From Anthostomella pinea (taxonomy: Eukaryota > Ascomycota > Sordariomycetes > Xylariales > Xylariaceae): a stretch of DNA of 64,000 nucleotides. Positions within the stretch are counted from its first letter, which is position 1. Each line of letters opens with the position of its first letter. Position numbers and translations under genes: made by a program. Positions 10,931-23,303 of the stretch are shown here, one piece after another. The notes under the pieces were generated by a model that made no database searches, had not been told where the DNA came from, and saw only the letters and a list, made by a program, of their open reading frames with translations. Location of the stretch: assembly GCA_963556695.1 (NCBI GenBank), contig CAUWAG010000003.1, positions 1,302,001 to 1,366,000 of the forward strand. Reading direction: 5' to 3'.

Positions 10931-12118
10931 CATATTGGTAGATCATGTGACGGCCTGCACAGACCTTCCCACATGACAAGCGGATACTTCCCAATAGGGG
11001 AAGGATCTGACCAGAGGATCCCCTTAAAGGGGCAACCTCCCACTGTACCTATCTCTCTCTCTCTCTTTCTTTCCTCTCTAGTCTTGATATTCTCGTCAAT
11101 AGAGTAATAGCTGTTTGCTGCCGGCCATGTCCCAGCTCCTCAGTACGCTCGCCGTGACAGATCACGTCCGGAGAAATATCCCCAGCTTGAGATTGAGAGC
11201 ACGAAGGGTTACACGCTATCGATCCACTTTGAGGGTCGTTCCTGCAAGTATCTATTGTAGATAACATAAACGCTATGGAATAAACATTAACGATGGCTTA
11301 CTGGACTGAAGCTGCTTATCCCAGGACGCTTATGACATCGATATGAATATGGCATTGATGACTAGAACCTATCCAAGACATGATAGAGGCATGCCGGACG
11401 GATACCTAGGGAGGGTGACTATACCTACGAGGGGTATATGCACAGTAGCCGGCTTGCTAGGTAGAGATTTGTCAACTTGGCGTATAAATGTAGAAGAGTG
11501 CTCAATTGGGCATGTAATCGACCACAAGACAGGACAGCGAGGTGGATTCAACAGAGAGAGCGTCCAGTATAAAAGGTATAAGAGTAAGGAGTGTAAAATC
11601 GGGATTACCGGGAGAGGGGTCGATAAACACGACAGGCATCAATGGAGGGGTATCACGTAAGGTATCACGTAAGAGCCAGGTATTCATTATCGCAAAGACA
11701 TGCGATCTCTGTTCATATAACACATCTCGTAACCCTATGAATGTGCTATCTGTGCTCCCCCTTCAGCACCACATCAGGTGGGCATGGAATGTAAGGAGAG
11801 AAGAACATTGAACCGAACCAATCCGCGGTCAACGCCATTTTTGTGAGTTTGTGATGGTTTGGTGCCAACGCGGATACGCATAATCCCAAGTCCAAAGCCA
11901 TCACCCGGAATATTCGGCAAGGTCCTGGCTGTCTTTGTGAAACCAAAGCCACGCATGGTACCATTATCCGGAGATGAAACGAACTGTTGATGTGCTGTAG
12001 GATGTGCCATTTACTCTATTGCAAGTCAAGCGGATTTCCTGAAAGTCGATGCCGAGTCGAACGAGCCTAGAAGTGGCGAACAGAAATCCGCGAAGTACTG
12101 TTACCGTCAGTCGAATAC
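10931..12118. other. Intergenic, no gene recognised
   Basis: This stretch holds a CT-rich microsatellite at about 11050-11085 and a weak third copy of the fold-back repeat at 11273-11324. Its open frames are short and overlap on both strands. The right end probably includes the 3' untranslated region of the TFIIA gene. Confidence 0.45.
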
Positions 12119-13973
12119 CTACCATTCGTATTCGCCGGTAGCCTTGTGGAAGACGTAGTCCTTTCCATTGACGTTGAGAACTCCATCCTTGAGGACGCAC
12201 TTCCACTTGTTCTTGACCCGTTGCACCTTGTCATACATGCAAAGCATGATTTCGCCAGCATCATCGTCCTCGTCATCTTCCTCGTAGTTGTCTTCGGGGT
12301 CATCCAGGTCCGAATTGATAGCATCCTCGTCTTCCTCTTCCTCCTTGAGATCATCATCCAGCCCGTCAAATCGAGAGGGACCGCCACTGCCGGCAGGCTT
12401 GCTGTGATGAGAGACGGCCTTGTTCTTGCAAGAACGTTTTTTGAGGGGCACCATAACCCCACCGCCCTCCATGGCCTTTGCCCGAGCCGCAATTTGCGCA
12501 TGGAGAAGCTGGTCTATCTCGATGCGGCCCATCTCGGTATTCTCGCCAGCCGCGCCCTGGCGGTAAAGCACACCGACGTGACCATCCGCATCTCCAGCGC
12601 CGTCTTGCTGCGAAGGCGGCGGTCGCTGTCCGTTCGCCATCTGGGGACGCTGCTGCTGCTGTTGCTGCTGTATCTGTTGCTGCTGTTGCTGTTGGGGGGT
12701 GGGGTACATGGCTTGTCTGTTCTGCTGGGGCGGACTGCCTTGGTACTGCCCAGGGTACTGCTGGGGCATCGACTGGTTCACAGGTCTCTGCTGGCCTTGC
12801 TGTTGAGTGGCGTTCACGGGCTGCCTTCTCACCTTGTTGATCGACGCGGCAGCTCGTTCGCCATATTGGTTCTGTAGCTGAGCGATGACACGCTCCTGGG
12901 CGATGGCCTGTCCGGCACCCTGGGACATTGCAGGTGTTCCTTCCAGGCCAGGCTCGATCTTCACACCAGGCTCAGACTTGATGTAAGTATTGCCCGTGGG
13001 GTGGCCGCCAGGCATCGGCATGGTGAGTCCAAGGGCAGCAGGCTGCTGCGGCTGGCTATAGGCAGCTCCATTGTGAGGAGCCTGGGTAGGGGTCTGTACC
13101 TGTACAGGGACCAGCTGGGGCGCTGGAGCACTAGCAGCAGGGGTGGGTATGGGCTCAGGCTTAGGATCCCACGGGAACACCGCTAGTTGCTGTTGAGTGA
13201 GTCTCTTCTGCCAGCCCTGTATTAAAGATGTCAGTCATATTACTGACAAAAGATTAAAATTGTCATGAATGGGCGATCAATAAGGCGGCCTGGCATGGGT
13301 GGGTATGTGAACGAAGCCGCACCGCAGCCGCAGCCACAACCGTGAGTCTGTGGAGGTGTGTGAAAGTGCGGGTGAAAGGGTGGAAGGGTGGAATGGTGGA
13401 ATGGTGGAATGGTGGAATGGTGGAATGGTGGAATGGTGGAATGGTGGAATGGTGGAATGGTGGAATGGTGGAATGATGGAATGGTGAGAAGCACGTGAGT
13501 GGGCGGGCTTGCACCCCAAGCGACGGCCAATCAGAGGCGCGTGAGTCATCGGGCTCCGGGCTGGTGGCGAAAGGCATAAAAAGCCCCAAATAGTGCCATC
13601 CGCCCCTCACCAGAATCGCCAGTTCTCACCACCCTCGGCTGCCTCAGGAGCGTAGAGAACAAAGAGGCCATCGCACCAGCCAAACGCCAGTCCCCGGCTC
13701 AGACACCCTCCAAATTCCTCCAGAATGTGACATTTGCGCTCGGGACTGCAGCGTCTTGCAGGTTCAGACGACAAAATGATGGGACTGGTGCCGGTGCGAC
13801 CGTGGATTGATGCTGGCAGAGGAGAGGGAGAAACGTAATCACGCATGGCTTACCTTCTTAAGTTCCTCTAGGACGCTCTCCTCAATGCCGCCTTCCTCGA
13901 AATCAACCCGCGATGCCTCCATCACATCTTGGATGATCGTGTTGTAGATGTTTCCCACATTTGCGTTCGACAT
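12119..13973 (-). CDS. TOA1: TFIIA large subunit (alpha/beta, Toa1)
   Basis: TFIIA binds TBP on promoter DNA and stabilises the pre-initiation complex of RNA polymerase II. Two exons, 13854-13973 and 12119-13216, give 405 residues. Exon 1 encodes the conserved N-terminal helical region (YNTIIQDVMEASRVDFEE), which continues directly into GWQKRLTQQQ in exon 2. The middle is a disordered Gln/Pro-rich linker with a poly-Q run (about 12648-12700). An acidic Asp/Glu block is followed by the C-terminal beta-barrel ending KDYVFHKATGEYEW, which is diagnostic for the family. The join across the intron is phase 0 and matches yeast Toa1 order. The 637-nt intron is unusually long for such a fungus. Confidence 0.95.
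13387..13482. repeat. 8-bp minisatellite in the TOA1 intron
   Basis: About twelve tandem copies of GGAATGGT occur, nearly perfect, with one variant (GATGGA) near the right end. They lie wholly within the intron of the TFIIA large-subunit gene. Copy number is likely to vary between strains. Confidence 0.9.
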
Positions 13974-15045
13974 CTTGACCGAGGTGGCCTGGTCGTGGTG
14001 GAAACTTTGAGGTTGTGCAGAGGTCGGGCAATAGGTGCTGGACTGTTGGGAAGAGGTTTATCTGGGTCGCGACTGCAGATTGCGTCGATTTGGATTTGCA
14101 GTATCGAGCGGTTACGAGGTGTTGACGGCGACGGTCGCAACAATCAGCAGTGTTATGTTGCAGAGTGATGCGGTGGATGAAGTCGAACTGGGGTGTTGGT
14201 GAAGGTCGTGGTGTGATGGCTTCTGCCCGCAACTCCCCTCGCAGACCCTCTCGCTCCTGGAAAAATGCCTTCCGCGAATCTGATATACTACTGGTCGTCT
14301 TGTGTGTATTCGTTCGTAGACTTGCGATGATGTGATGCCTTTCGCCCAGGAGCGCCGCGTTGCTATTTGGTGGTGTTCTCGCCAAGTTCCCTTAAGGAAA
14401 GCAGCATTTGGTTAAGTGCCGCGAAGGTCCGCTCCCGTGCTTAGGTAACCATATCTGAGCAGGTGGGCACTGATAAGATAAGGCGGCACAGTACATGTCA
14501 CTGTGCACCAACAAAGTTTGGACATGGATGATGCCCAGTGCGGATGAATCGATCCAGATGTCTGTGCTCGCATATCGGAACCCATTCAGACCCTCCTACC
14601 AGCATGAAGGTATTGCCATGTGAATTCACTTGGGGGTCTTCATTTGCATCAATGATGAAGTCAGGTGGCAGTCAAGTCCCATATCATATGGACATGTTGA
14701 CTATCTACCAGTATATGGATTCGCCTGCCGTATATAAAAACACAACTGTTCCCAAACTCCCCGACGGGCCAAGCCAATGCCATTGTGCCCTTCCAATTAT
14801 AATATAAACATTCTCGGACGAGAATGAATCCACTCGGGTGGTTGTCCACATGGGCATCACTGTATCGTACGTATCTCATGACCATGACCAAATGCACAGG
14901 GGGGTCTCTTCATCTTGCGTTGCAAGAACTCCCAACGCCGCGCTGAAGTCACCGCTAACGGCCAGACCAAAGGATGCCACAATGGAACCGTAATACCTAC
15001 TGTCGATGTTTGTCATCCTGACACTCAATAGATCCGCGATGCAGT
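13974..15045. other. Intergenic between TOA1 and CDC20
   Basis: It contains the TOA1 5' leader and promoter on the left and the CDC20 3' region on the right. Open frames here are short and on both strands, and I recognise none. Confidence 0.5.
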
Positions 15046-16911
15046 CTATCGGATGGTCATTTGCTTGGCCATCTCCGCTTTGCCTGAGGAGCCGCTAGCA
15101 CCAACGCCCGCAGCAGCGCCGGCCTTCTTCTCAAAGACCTTCCAGAACTTCAAGCTTTCGTCGGCAGCTGCGTATCGTGTTAGCCATCATGATCCGAGAT
15201 AGGGCAACTGGAACGCTTCTTGCTTACCTGCAGTTGCGAGCATTTGTCCATCGGGGCTGAGACAGCTGTGGAGAACTCGGCTCTCGTGGGCTGGGATCTC
15301 CACGTTGCGGACCAGCGTGGGGTAGCTCCAGATGCTGAGAGAGTTGTCGGGGAATCCACTTGAGCTGACGATCTCGCGGTAACTGGTGCTCCAGCGCAGA
15401 CTGGTGACCTGGGAGCCGGTGTCGATACTGTTGACGCGGGCGCCTGAGGTGGTGTTCCAGAAGTGGATGTGACGGTCGTAGGAACCACCACCGGTGGCGA
15501 GCAGGTTCATGTTCCACGGGCACCACGAGAGGGCCTTGACGGCGGCCTTGTGGTTGGTCTTGGTGAACTTGGGGACAGCGAGCGATCGTGCATCCCAGAT
15601 TGAGACCAGGTTGTCGTTGCCACCGGTGGCCAGTTGAGCACCGTCGGAGCGCCATTCGAGTCCGCACACCTCCGAGGTGTGAGAAACCAGCTCGGCGACC
15701 TTGTGTTCGGCGATGCGGACATCGTGGTTGTAGACAAGGCCACTTCGGGCGCCAGTGGATAGGATGTGCTTGTTCCAGCCCATGACACCAACGCGCGTGT
15801 CGTGGCCGAACATGCTGCGGATCTTCATGCCTTCGGCAACGTCCCAGATCTGGACCTCACCAGAACCGAGACCGACACCAACGTACGCTCCATCATCAGA
15901 CCACTTAACGCTGCTGATGTAGGTATCGGGGCTAGACTCCAGCAGGCAGCTGACAGAGCCTTCATCCGCAGACCAGACGTAGACGTTGCGCTCGAGACCG
16001 ATGGCAACCTGGTTGTTTGAACTCCAGTCAAGGAGGTTCAAGTAGTAGTCATCGATCAGACCCGGAGCGTCGAGAACTCGCTCGGGTGCCGTGGCAATGC
16101 GGCGTCTGAATTGTGCCGAGCTGGAGCTAGCCTGCTTCAGGGGGCGGTTGTACTGCTGGCGGAGGTCGATGGGCTTGGATGACTCGGGAGGGGCTGGCTT
16201 GAACTGGAGGATGCGCGTGTTCAGGTTGACGCCGCAAGCATTGGCAAGAGAGTCTTGGTATGCTACGGTGTTGGGCGAGGGACGCGAGTAAGATGTGGCC
16301 TCGTCGTCGTTGATGCTGAGGCCTTCCAGGGCAGCGATAGCATCGTCAGTGGCGGAAGATAGGACAGTTGAAGCTTCGGTACCGCTGCTCTTGGGGCGCT
16401 GCTTGTCATGGGCGTCCAACTTTCCGGATCCGACGTTGGCAATGGCAGAGCTGTTGCTGCGGTTGGGGATGAAGCGGTCCGCGGCATAGGTGAGGGTGGT
16501 CTTGTTGGTCTTCTGTCGCAGAGGCGCCTTCTTGGACTTGGCACTGGCGGGAGTCTTGGTGTTTCCGGTGCCTACGAGAGTGAAGTCTGACACACCGAGC
16601 TCAAGAGCCTTCCGGGGGGTGGCAACACCACGCGCGATGTTGGACTTGGGAGAATCACGGTGGGATGTTCTTGAGCTGGACTTGGCAAAGTGCGAAGACA
16701 GGTTTCCTCCGTATACTGACTTAGATGGACGAGACACCTCGCGCCCGGACTGTCTCTCAGGGGTGAAGGGAGAAGAGTTCTTGACGGGGACAGTGGTGGT
16801 GTTTGCGCGTTGGCGGGGCGAGGGCGTCAGGGGCATCCGTCCGCCAGCGGTACGGGAGGAGAACAGTCCCTTGTGGGACTTGAGGGGTGTTGATACTGCG
16901 ACTGAGGCCAT
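15046..16911 (-). CDS. CDC20: Cdc20, APC/C activator (WD40)
   Basis: Cdc20 recruits mitotic substrates to the anaphase-promoting complex and is the target of the spindle checkpoint. Two exons, 15228-16911 and 15046-15167, give 601 residues. The N-terminus is basic and Ser/Thr-Pro rich. A C-box, DRFIPNR, lies near residues 145-151. Seven WD40-type blades follow from about residue 300 (for example VYVWSADEGSV, VQIWDV, VSIWDAR, IHFWNT, LSIWSYP, LKFWKVF). The last exon restores the final blade and ends MTIR, giving the C-terminal Ile-Arg tail that binds APC/C. Cdh1 is the main alternative, but the C-box context and overall layout favour Cdc20. An upstream in-frame ATG at 16974 is less likely as the start. 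Confidence 0.92.
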
Positions 16912-17888
16912 GTTGAGTGATTGTCTGGTGTATGACTGTGGTAGTATCAAATGTTGGACTCCGACGAAGTACAAGTGAATGTATCGGGAGTAGTGAGTGA
17001 GAGCTCCGGTTGTATCGAACGAGGTCCAAGAGACTCAAGTTAATGGTTCCTGGATTGTGTTGTTGGTTAGTATCTGTCGTTGTTGTCCTCGATAAATCGA
17101 AGTGTGCCTTCACGGAGAAACGGCTTAAGTCGGCGGGGCGATCAGATGGCTGCAGCAGCGATGAGATCTAGTGGACTTGAAGTATTGCTTGTGTAAGGCT
17201 TGATGGTGATAGCTTGAAAGCTACTGGTAGCGGAGAGGAGGACCTCGGGAGGTTGGAGGGGTTGCGGATGGAGAGAGAGAGGAGGGTTGATGAGAGAAGA
17301 AAGAAGAGACAGGTCTGAAAGTGAAGCCGATTCTGGTGATTTATGTGTTGACCAGCAGTGGATCGCTGCGGTTGCCGTTGTTGCAGAGCAACCACGCTAG
17401 TGTCACTTTGTACTAGACCCGACCTCCCCGCCTCCCCGGGTAACCGCGCCTTCCAATGTTCCGCCTGTACGTGGTCCAAGCACCCACTGAACCCCCTGCA
17501 ACTGCCCCGCCTTCCTCCCTTCCCCAACTCCCTGCCGTGCCTGCCCTGTCACCCTGTCTGATCTTTCCCTTCAGCTGCCACAGCCGAGCCGCCTTACCTG
17601 CCAGCCCGACGGTTAACCTTGATCGTAAGACACCAAACCCCTGTATCACACCTTCAACTTCCAATTGCCAATTGGTTCATCAGAAGATTGCGACAAGGAC
17701 CATCATCACGAGTCCTTCCAGACGTCAATCTCTGCTTTTCTCAATAGACCTCAATTCGTCCCTCATCACCGACCCGACTTTCGTTCATTGCCCCTTGTGG
17801 ACTCCTTGCTGAAGCCTCGACTGCAATGTACACTTGACCACCGGTATCGCCACCCCATTTGCGACCACCACGATAATCACCTTCGACA
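16912..17888. promoter_or_regulatory. Divergent promoter region, CDC20 / Kelch-BTB
   Basis: The two genes are transcribed away from each other across this interval of about 980 bp. It holds pyrimidine-rich stretches on the plus strand toward the Kelch-BTB start. Individual sites cannot be assigned with confidence. Confidence 0.5.
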
Positions 17889-20257
17889 ATGGCGCAGCCA
17901 TCGACCCCAGCAGCGCCTGCGCAGTCGCTCTTTGGTGGCCCGTCTATTTCGAACGCCTTCTCGCAAGCACCGCCCGCTCCCGCTTTCACGCCTTCGACCG
18001 CCTCCATTTCTCTGACACCTGCATCCGGTGCATCCTCGAACAATACCTTCGTTATGCCAAACTCGCCTATGAAGAATAGGGCCATAATGGATGGCTATCG
18101 CCCCAAGGTCATACGCACCCTCGGCCAGAGACCCGCCTGTTTGGTCAACGCGTCCGTTACATACTGCGGGAACAACCAAATCTTTGCTTTTGGTGGATTT
18201 GATCAGTACACCGACGAAGTCTACAATCATGTCTTGAAGTTGGATCTCGTCAGCCATCAGTGGAGCCTGGTCGATAATTACGGAGACATACCAGGGGTCA
18301 GAATGGGTACGTTCGGCCACGCGACCGTAGCGAGACCAGAATCTGACTACCAGTGATGTAGGGCATACTGCGACGTTGTACCAAGGCGACAAACTCTTGG
18401 TTTTTGGGGGCGAGAACGAGCATCGAACATACCTCTCAGATCTGATAGTATTCGATCTCAAGACGGCGCACTGGACACAACCTCAAGTTACCGGTCCTGT
18501 TCCCAAAGGCCGAGCGAGACATGCAGCCATCCTGCATGAGGACAAGCTGTTCATCGTGGGTGGCATCACCGGACATGATAACTACGTCCTGGACGATATA
18601 TGCTACTTGGACCTTAAGACCTACACCTGGTCGAGATCGTGGCGCTTTGTTGGCAGATTTGACCACTCAGCATACATCTGGTACGTAATGTGAATGCAAG
18701 CCCCTATGTCAGATTCTAACTTATTTCAGGGGCGATCGAGTTTGGGTGTTTGGAGGGCTGAGTGAAGACATGGACAAGAATGGCGACCTGTGGTGGCTCG
18801 ACTTGAAAGGGAGCCCGGCTTTTGACTCCCCCCCTCATATTGGCACAACCTCGGATAGACAGGCTATAGCCAGTCGTTCAGCCGACTCACCTCGTCCTCC
18901 CTACTCAATGGGGTCGCCGCCAGTCATAGGGGCTTCAGGCTACGCGGCCAACTCGCGGACGGCTCAGGTGAACACACCCTCATTCCAACTGAAAACTTAT
19001 GCTCCTATGGCTCCAGGCGCCATTTCGTCCCTGAAATTCGTGTCCGGCCCCACCGTACCATCACAAGGCTCTGGGATTCACTACCACGCCTACTCTTCCG
19101 GTACTCTACTCGACTTCGTCACACCGGCTGCTACGATCACCTCCAAAGAATGTTCCTTATCGGTATTGGACCTGGGTGCGTTGCGCTGGCAGAAACTGGC
19201 TGAAGGGCGTGAGATCTTCAAACCTGGGTTTCGGTGGCATTATTGTACCATGAATGAGGATGGCACAAAGGCATGGCTTATGGGCTGTCCTACTGATGCG
19301 GTCAGTGACATGAACCCCAATGGGTTTGAAGAGTATTTGAGCGACATTATGGAGATTGACCTACGACGTTACGGCTTCCTTGGTAACAATCTTGCCCAAG
19401 AACCTCGAACAGCGCTCTCTAGGCCTACATCACATAGCCGAGTTCAGGAACAACCATCTAAGGGCCTGGGTCTTGACCTGGCCAAACTTTTCAACCAAGC
19501 CCCCGAAACGGGCAGCGGAACAGATTTCGTCATCACTGCACTCGCAGGCGACTTCGAAGATGAGGACATGATGAGTTCAGGCCTCATTCGCGCAGGAGAA
19601 GTCCCCATGGATCAGAACTGGCTTGCGCCGGATGCACCAACTTCGCCACCTATTCACGTTCACAAGCTTATTCTTCAAGCTCGATGGCCGCACTTTGCCC
19701 GGCTCTACAACGCGCAAATGGCGGAATTCCACACCAAAAAGATGCATATCCCGGAGCCTTATACTGTCGTCAAGGCCTTTCTCTACTATCTGTATACTGA
19801 CAGCATTCATGCTAATGACGGCGTGACCGACCTTTCCGATGTTGCAGGGCTGCTGGTGATGTCGAATATCTACAACATCCCGCATCTCCGTCTTCTCTGC
19901 GTCAGCCGACTGTCAAAGGAGCTCGACGTTGACCACGCATGCATCATCTGGTATTGTGCGGGTTTGGCGAATGAGGAATGGCTGCGCAAGAGGGCGGCTT
20001 CCTTCTCACTGACTCACTGGGGCCGCATTGTGCGTACGCAAGGCTTCCTGCGCTTGCCGCGTAATGCCCTAGTCGAGCTATCCCAGGAAATCGATATGGA
20101 AGGCCGAGTAATCGGCGGTGAGGAACTGGACTATGTCGACGGTTACCGTGGCCGCTACGACAACTGCAGCGTCTCCAGGAAAGACAGCATAAGCAGTGAT
20201 CATATTCAGGCTCTCCCTTCTGATATGGAAGACTCTGAGGGCATGGACATGGCCTAG
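17889..20257 (+). CDS. Kelch-BTB protein (LZTR1-like)
   Basis: Three exons (17889-18306, 18362-18680, 18730-20257) give 754 residues. The N-terminal half carries Kelch repeats with the usual FGG or VGG plus Trp signatures (IFAFGGFD, LLVFGGENEHR, LFIVGGITGHD, VWVFGGLSED). The C-terminal half has a BTB/POZ-type fold (VHKLILQARWPHFARLYN, then VKAFLYYLYTDSIHA). This order resembles metazoan LZTR1, a CUL3 adaptor for Ras GTPases, and perhaps fission yeast Ral2, a Ras1 regulator. Function in Ras signalling is therefore an inference. The introns are 55 and 49 nt, and both restore Kelch continuity (RMGHTATLYQGD and YIWGDRVWVFGG). Confidence 0.85.
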
Positions 20258-20959
20258 ACGACATTATCCATTACCTCTCGCTGAAAGGCGAGATGGCGGC
20301 TGTAAAACATCATGCTTCAAGTCTTTCTCGATATTTAACGATGAGACGTCGGCTTCACTGGCTTGGGTATATTTGCAAGGCGTTGCTTTCACGGATGGAT
20401 ATGCAAGAGGCGACTAGAGTGTGTTTGTTATGAGTGAATGAGAAGGCCTGTACACACATATATTTCGTGTATAGAAGGGCTGTCTTGACACACAGTATCC
20501 GTCTTCGGCGCATGGACTTTCGGCATTCGGCATTCGGGCAGATACATCCAAGGCCGCCGCGCTACACCTGTGCAGAGGGTTAGGCGGAGTTATCAGAGAG
20601 GCGTTCAAGGTTAGGTCGTGTGTTCCGTAACTCCTTGCGGTTGCCGTAGCAGTAAAGTTAGCTCAATCTTCAGCTACTCTTGTCAGGCACCAGCCTCGAC
20701 GTCAGCTCCCTGCTTCAGCGAAGCAGAAGCGCCTCGGGACAATATGTTAGGCCCGTGACCTGTCCTCACTCCAACCCCATTCCGGCAGTTCTGAGGCCGC
20801 TGCCACGCGCCGGGCGATCCACCATGACTCGGCCTCCTGCATTAGCTGCATACCATACCACGTGTGACGCCGACTCGCAGGGCCGGCGCCGTCGGACGCT
20901 GGACCCTGGGGCGTAAGCCTTACGTACTACTACCCGCTAGCTTCATCATCGTCGATGTA
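20258..20959. other. 3' flank of the Kelch-BTB gene
   Basis: Probable 3' untranslated region and spacer. No coding or RNA gene is recognised. Confidence 0.5.
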
Positions 20960-21419
20960 GAGTAACTGTATTCTCCCACCCACTAAGCCCCATTCGGACA
21001 GCCTCTCACGCGCGCAAGCAACGCACCCAAGCAACACACTCCAAGTACTTCATTTCGTGTGCGTTTCCTACCAATCAAAAGGTACTTTTTATGATGCGAC
21101 CGACTGTTTAAGATAACATCTCGCAGCGACGGTTAGGGCTAGGGTTAGTGGTTATGATTAGTGGTTAGGGTTAGCCGGGGGTTTGGGGGACGGTGCGAGC
21201 CCCCCATCTGGGAATGTGTCCTTGTGTGCGCCGTGGTGGTGATGGTGGTGAATCTGGTGATGCGGTGTGGTGGTGTTGAGGCTCTGCGCGACCGTTGTGA
21301 TTACAGTGGACTGAGCGCTGTAGTTACAGTGGGCTAAGCGCTGTAATATGGATGACTCTCCGAATGGGGTTTAGTGGGTGGGAGAATACGGAAATCGGGG
21401 TGGGAGAATACAGTTGCTC
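20960..21419 (-). mobile_element. MULE-like element A with telomeric core
   Basis: The 460-bp element is flanked by the perfect 9-bp duplication GTCGATGTA (20951-20959 and 21420-21428). Its ends read GAGTAACTGTATTCTCCC on the left and GAGCAACTGTATTCTCCC on the right (inward). Nine-base duplications with long inverted ends are typical of Mutator-like elements. The core holds TTAGGG-type repeats (about 21131-21174) beside a G-rich/C-rich hairpin, then CA/TG-rich trinucleotides and ACAGTGGACT-type words. The orientation is opposite to copies B and C. The right arm carries two copies of a 22-bp unit and the left arm only one, as if shortened by recombination between them. No coding frame is present. 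Confidence 0.88.
21131..21174 (+). repeat. Interstitial telomere-like array (element A)
   Basis: Degenerate TTAGGG units with interspersed TTAGTGG and TTATGATTAG variants. They lie within element A, not at a chromosome end. Confidence 0.9.
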
Positions 21420-21428
21420 GTCGATGTA

Positions 21429-23000
21429 GGTCCCCGGGCGAGCTAATGTTGTAGATAGGTGCTTTACCATTACGTTAGCCCACACTTCCGCGTCTCTGGG
21501 CGTTGTTCTACGGTAGTCTGCTTCTAGAAGGCCGGGCGAACGGAAGGCAGGAAGACAGAAGGCAGGCAGGGAAGGGGGAAGGTGAGGCATCAACGACTCG
21601 GGGTCCTTCGGGCTTGGCGCTGTAAGTTGGTAAGGCTATGATTGATGATGATATAGGATACAGACCGTGTGTCGGGCTACTGTGGGCTACGGGAGGCTAC
21701 TGTGGGGTATTGAGGCTCTCCAGTAGCTCGCGGCTGGTCTGTGAGCTTTGAGGCCCTTTGTGTGGCGGGTGGTGTGTTGGGTACCTATTATATGAAGCCT
21801 AATCGGGCGGAAGACCATCGGTGCGGATTCCTGTGCCCTGGAGGTAGGTAGACTATGCGATCCGATCTCGTGGTATCTCTGGCATCTGACTTCCCTGGGT
21901 GGGTTCGAAGTCATGTGAAGGTGGAAGGAGGTGGTGTAGTATGGGTAGATGGATACCGTAGGTATGCAGTAGGGGATGTGTCTCGTGTTCTGGGTGTGTG
22001 TGGTGGTGGTATGAGAGGAGTATCGAAAGCATATCGAATAACAGCTTGTAGTTTCCTGAACCAGTAGTATGTCTGGGCCCCTTTGGAGACCAGACCCAGT
22101 AGCATCAGGATTAGGACTGAATATAGAACAGACATATCGCAGTGTATACTTCGTGCCAGTCACTTATTACAACAAATAACGACAAAATTGTTCTCATCGA
22201 GAATGAAAATCAATTATTACTAGAAACATGCAGAGTACTTCTGTCTAGAGTAGAAGTAATAGTCAGGGCAAAAAGCAAAAAGCACAAACGCTAGATGGAA
22301 TGACTCCCTTCCTTCCATGGATCCCACCCCCCTTTTTGTGTCGCGAACCAGTAACGCCCAGCAAAGCCAACAATACAGTGCCGCAGCCAAGCGGCACCGG
22401 ATGAGGAAACAAAGCAGACGACAAAAACGGGATCTTGCAAGATCCCATGCCACCTTCGGTATTCTTCAAACAAACAATGTGAGGCCGTGAGGCGTGAACA
22501 CTCTTCTCGAAGATGAGCGTTCGATGATCTAACGTAGTCGAGATGGCGGTGAGAAAGTGCTGTTGAGTGGGAAACCGACAGATTCGAAATTCGTCGATAC
22601 TTTTGCCGTCAATCTTCCATCAACTGGTGCAAACACCGTCGTCTCTGTCCATTCTTCCAACCATTTTTTTCGCTCACAACTCTTCCAACGGGGTACAACA
22701 CCAGACACGAAACGTAACGAATACCGATGAAGATACATCATACTGGTCGTCGTGGCGAGAGGGTGTAACACCTATCGGGGATTGGGTATACGTGGGCATG
22801 GCGTCGTCGTATGCCAAGGAAATACTGAAACGCCGCCCATGATGCCAAAGGAAACAAACTATTCCGAACCGACAAGTTCATGCTTGTACCGTCGGTGACA
22901 TGGTCAGGGGTATCCAGTCTATGCGCAAGAGATCTATGTCGTAGTAATCATCGCGAAAACAAAAGCAACAGGCGTTGTGGGAGGAACCGGAAACCAGATG
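21429..23000. other. Intergenic, between element A and SFP1
   Basis: The stretch has repeated GGGCTACTGTGG-type words near 21680-21710 and no recognised gene. The right part probably includes the SFP1 3' untranslated region. Confidence 0.45.
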
Positions 23001-23303
23001 CTACAGCCGAGGGACTGCAGGGACCTGGAATCCAAAGACGACAGTAGGAGATACCGGTGGAGAGGCAGTCGGTGTGTTCGGTTCGGACTTGACGACCAAG
23101 TGGGCGAAACGTCGTTGAAGGAGCGGTTGGTCCGAGCCTCGCTGAGTGGCCGGAATGTGCGATTTCTTGGGAGTCGATTTCTCGGAGGTCGACTTTTTGG
23201 AAGCCTTCTTCTTCGAAGTCGTCTTCTTGGAAGTGGCATCCCCGTTGATTCGCTTGGGCTTAGGCGTTGACTTGCCCGACCGTTGTTGAGGAGGAGGCTT
23301 GTC
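23001..23303 (-). other. In-frame 100-codon extension after the SFP1 stop
   Basis: Immediately after the TAG at 23304-23306 the same frame stays open for 100 codons to a second TAG at 23001-23003. The translated extension is Lys/Ser/Thr-rich (runs such as SKKTTSKKKASKKSTS), then a Ser-Pro segment with KSEPNTPTASPPVSP. It uses AAG over AAA and other preferred codons, like genuine coding sequence. No GT-AG intron that removes the stop keeps the frame. It could be translated by readthrough or after RNA editing, or be a recently lost C-terminus. Confidence 0.6.

Noticed and set aside
12146..12877. 243-codon plus-strand frame
   Set aside because: Lies antisense to the TOA1 exon; hydrophobic Leu/Val-rich content comes from the antisense of Gln/Asp-rich codons.
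20960..21419. A chromosome end or telomere
   Set aside because: The TTAGGG units are short, degenerate and bounded by inverted repeats and 9-bp duplications, with genes on both sides.
22060..22110. Inverted repeat GTCTGG ... CCAGAC
   Set aside because: Short six-base arms, expected by chance.
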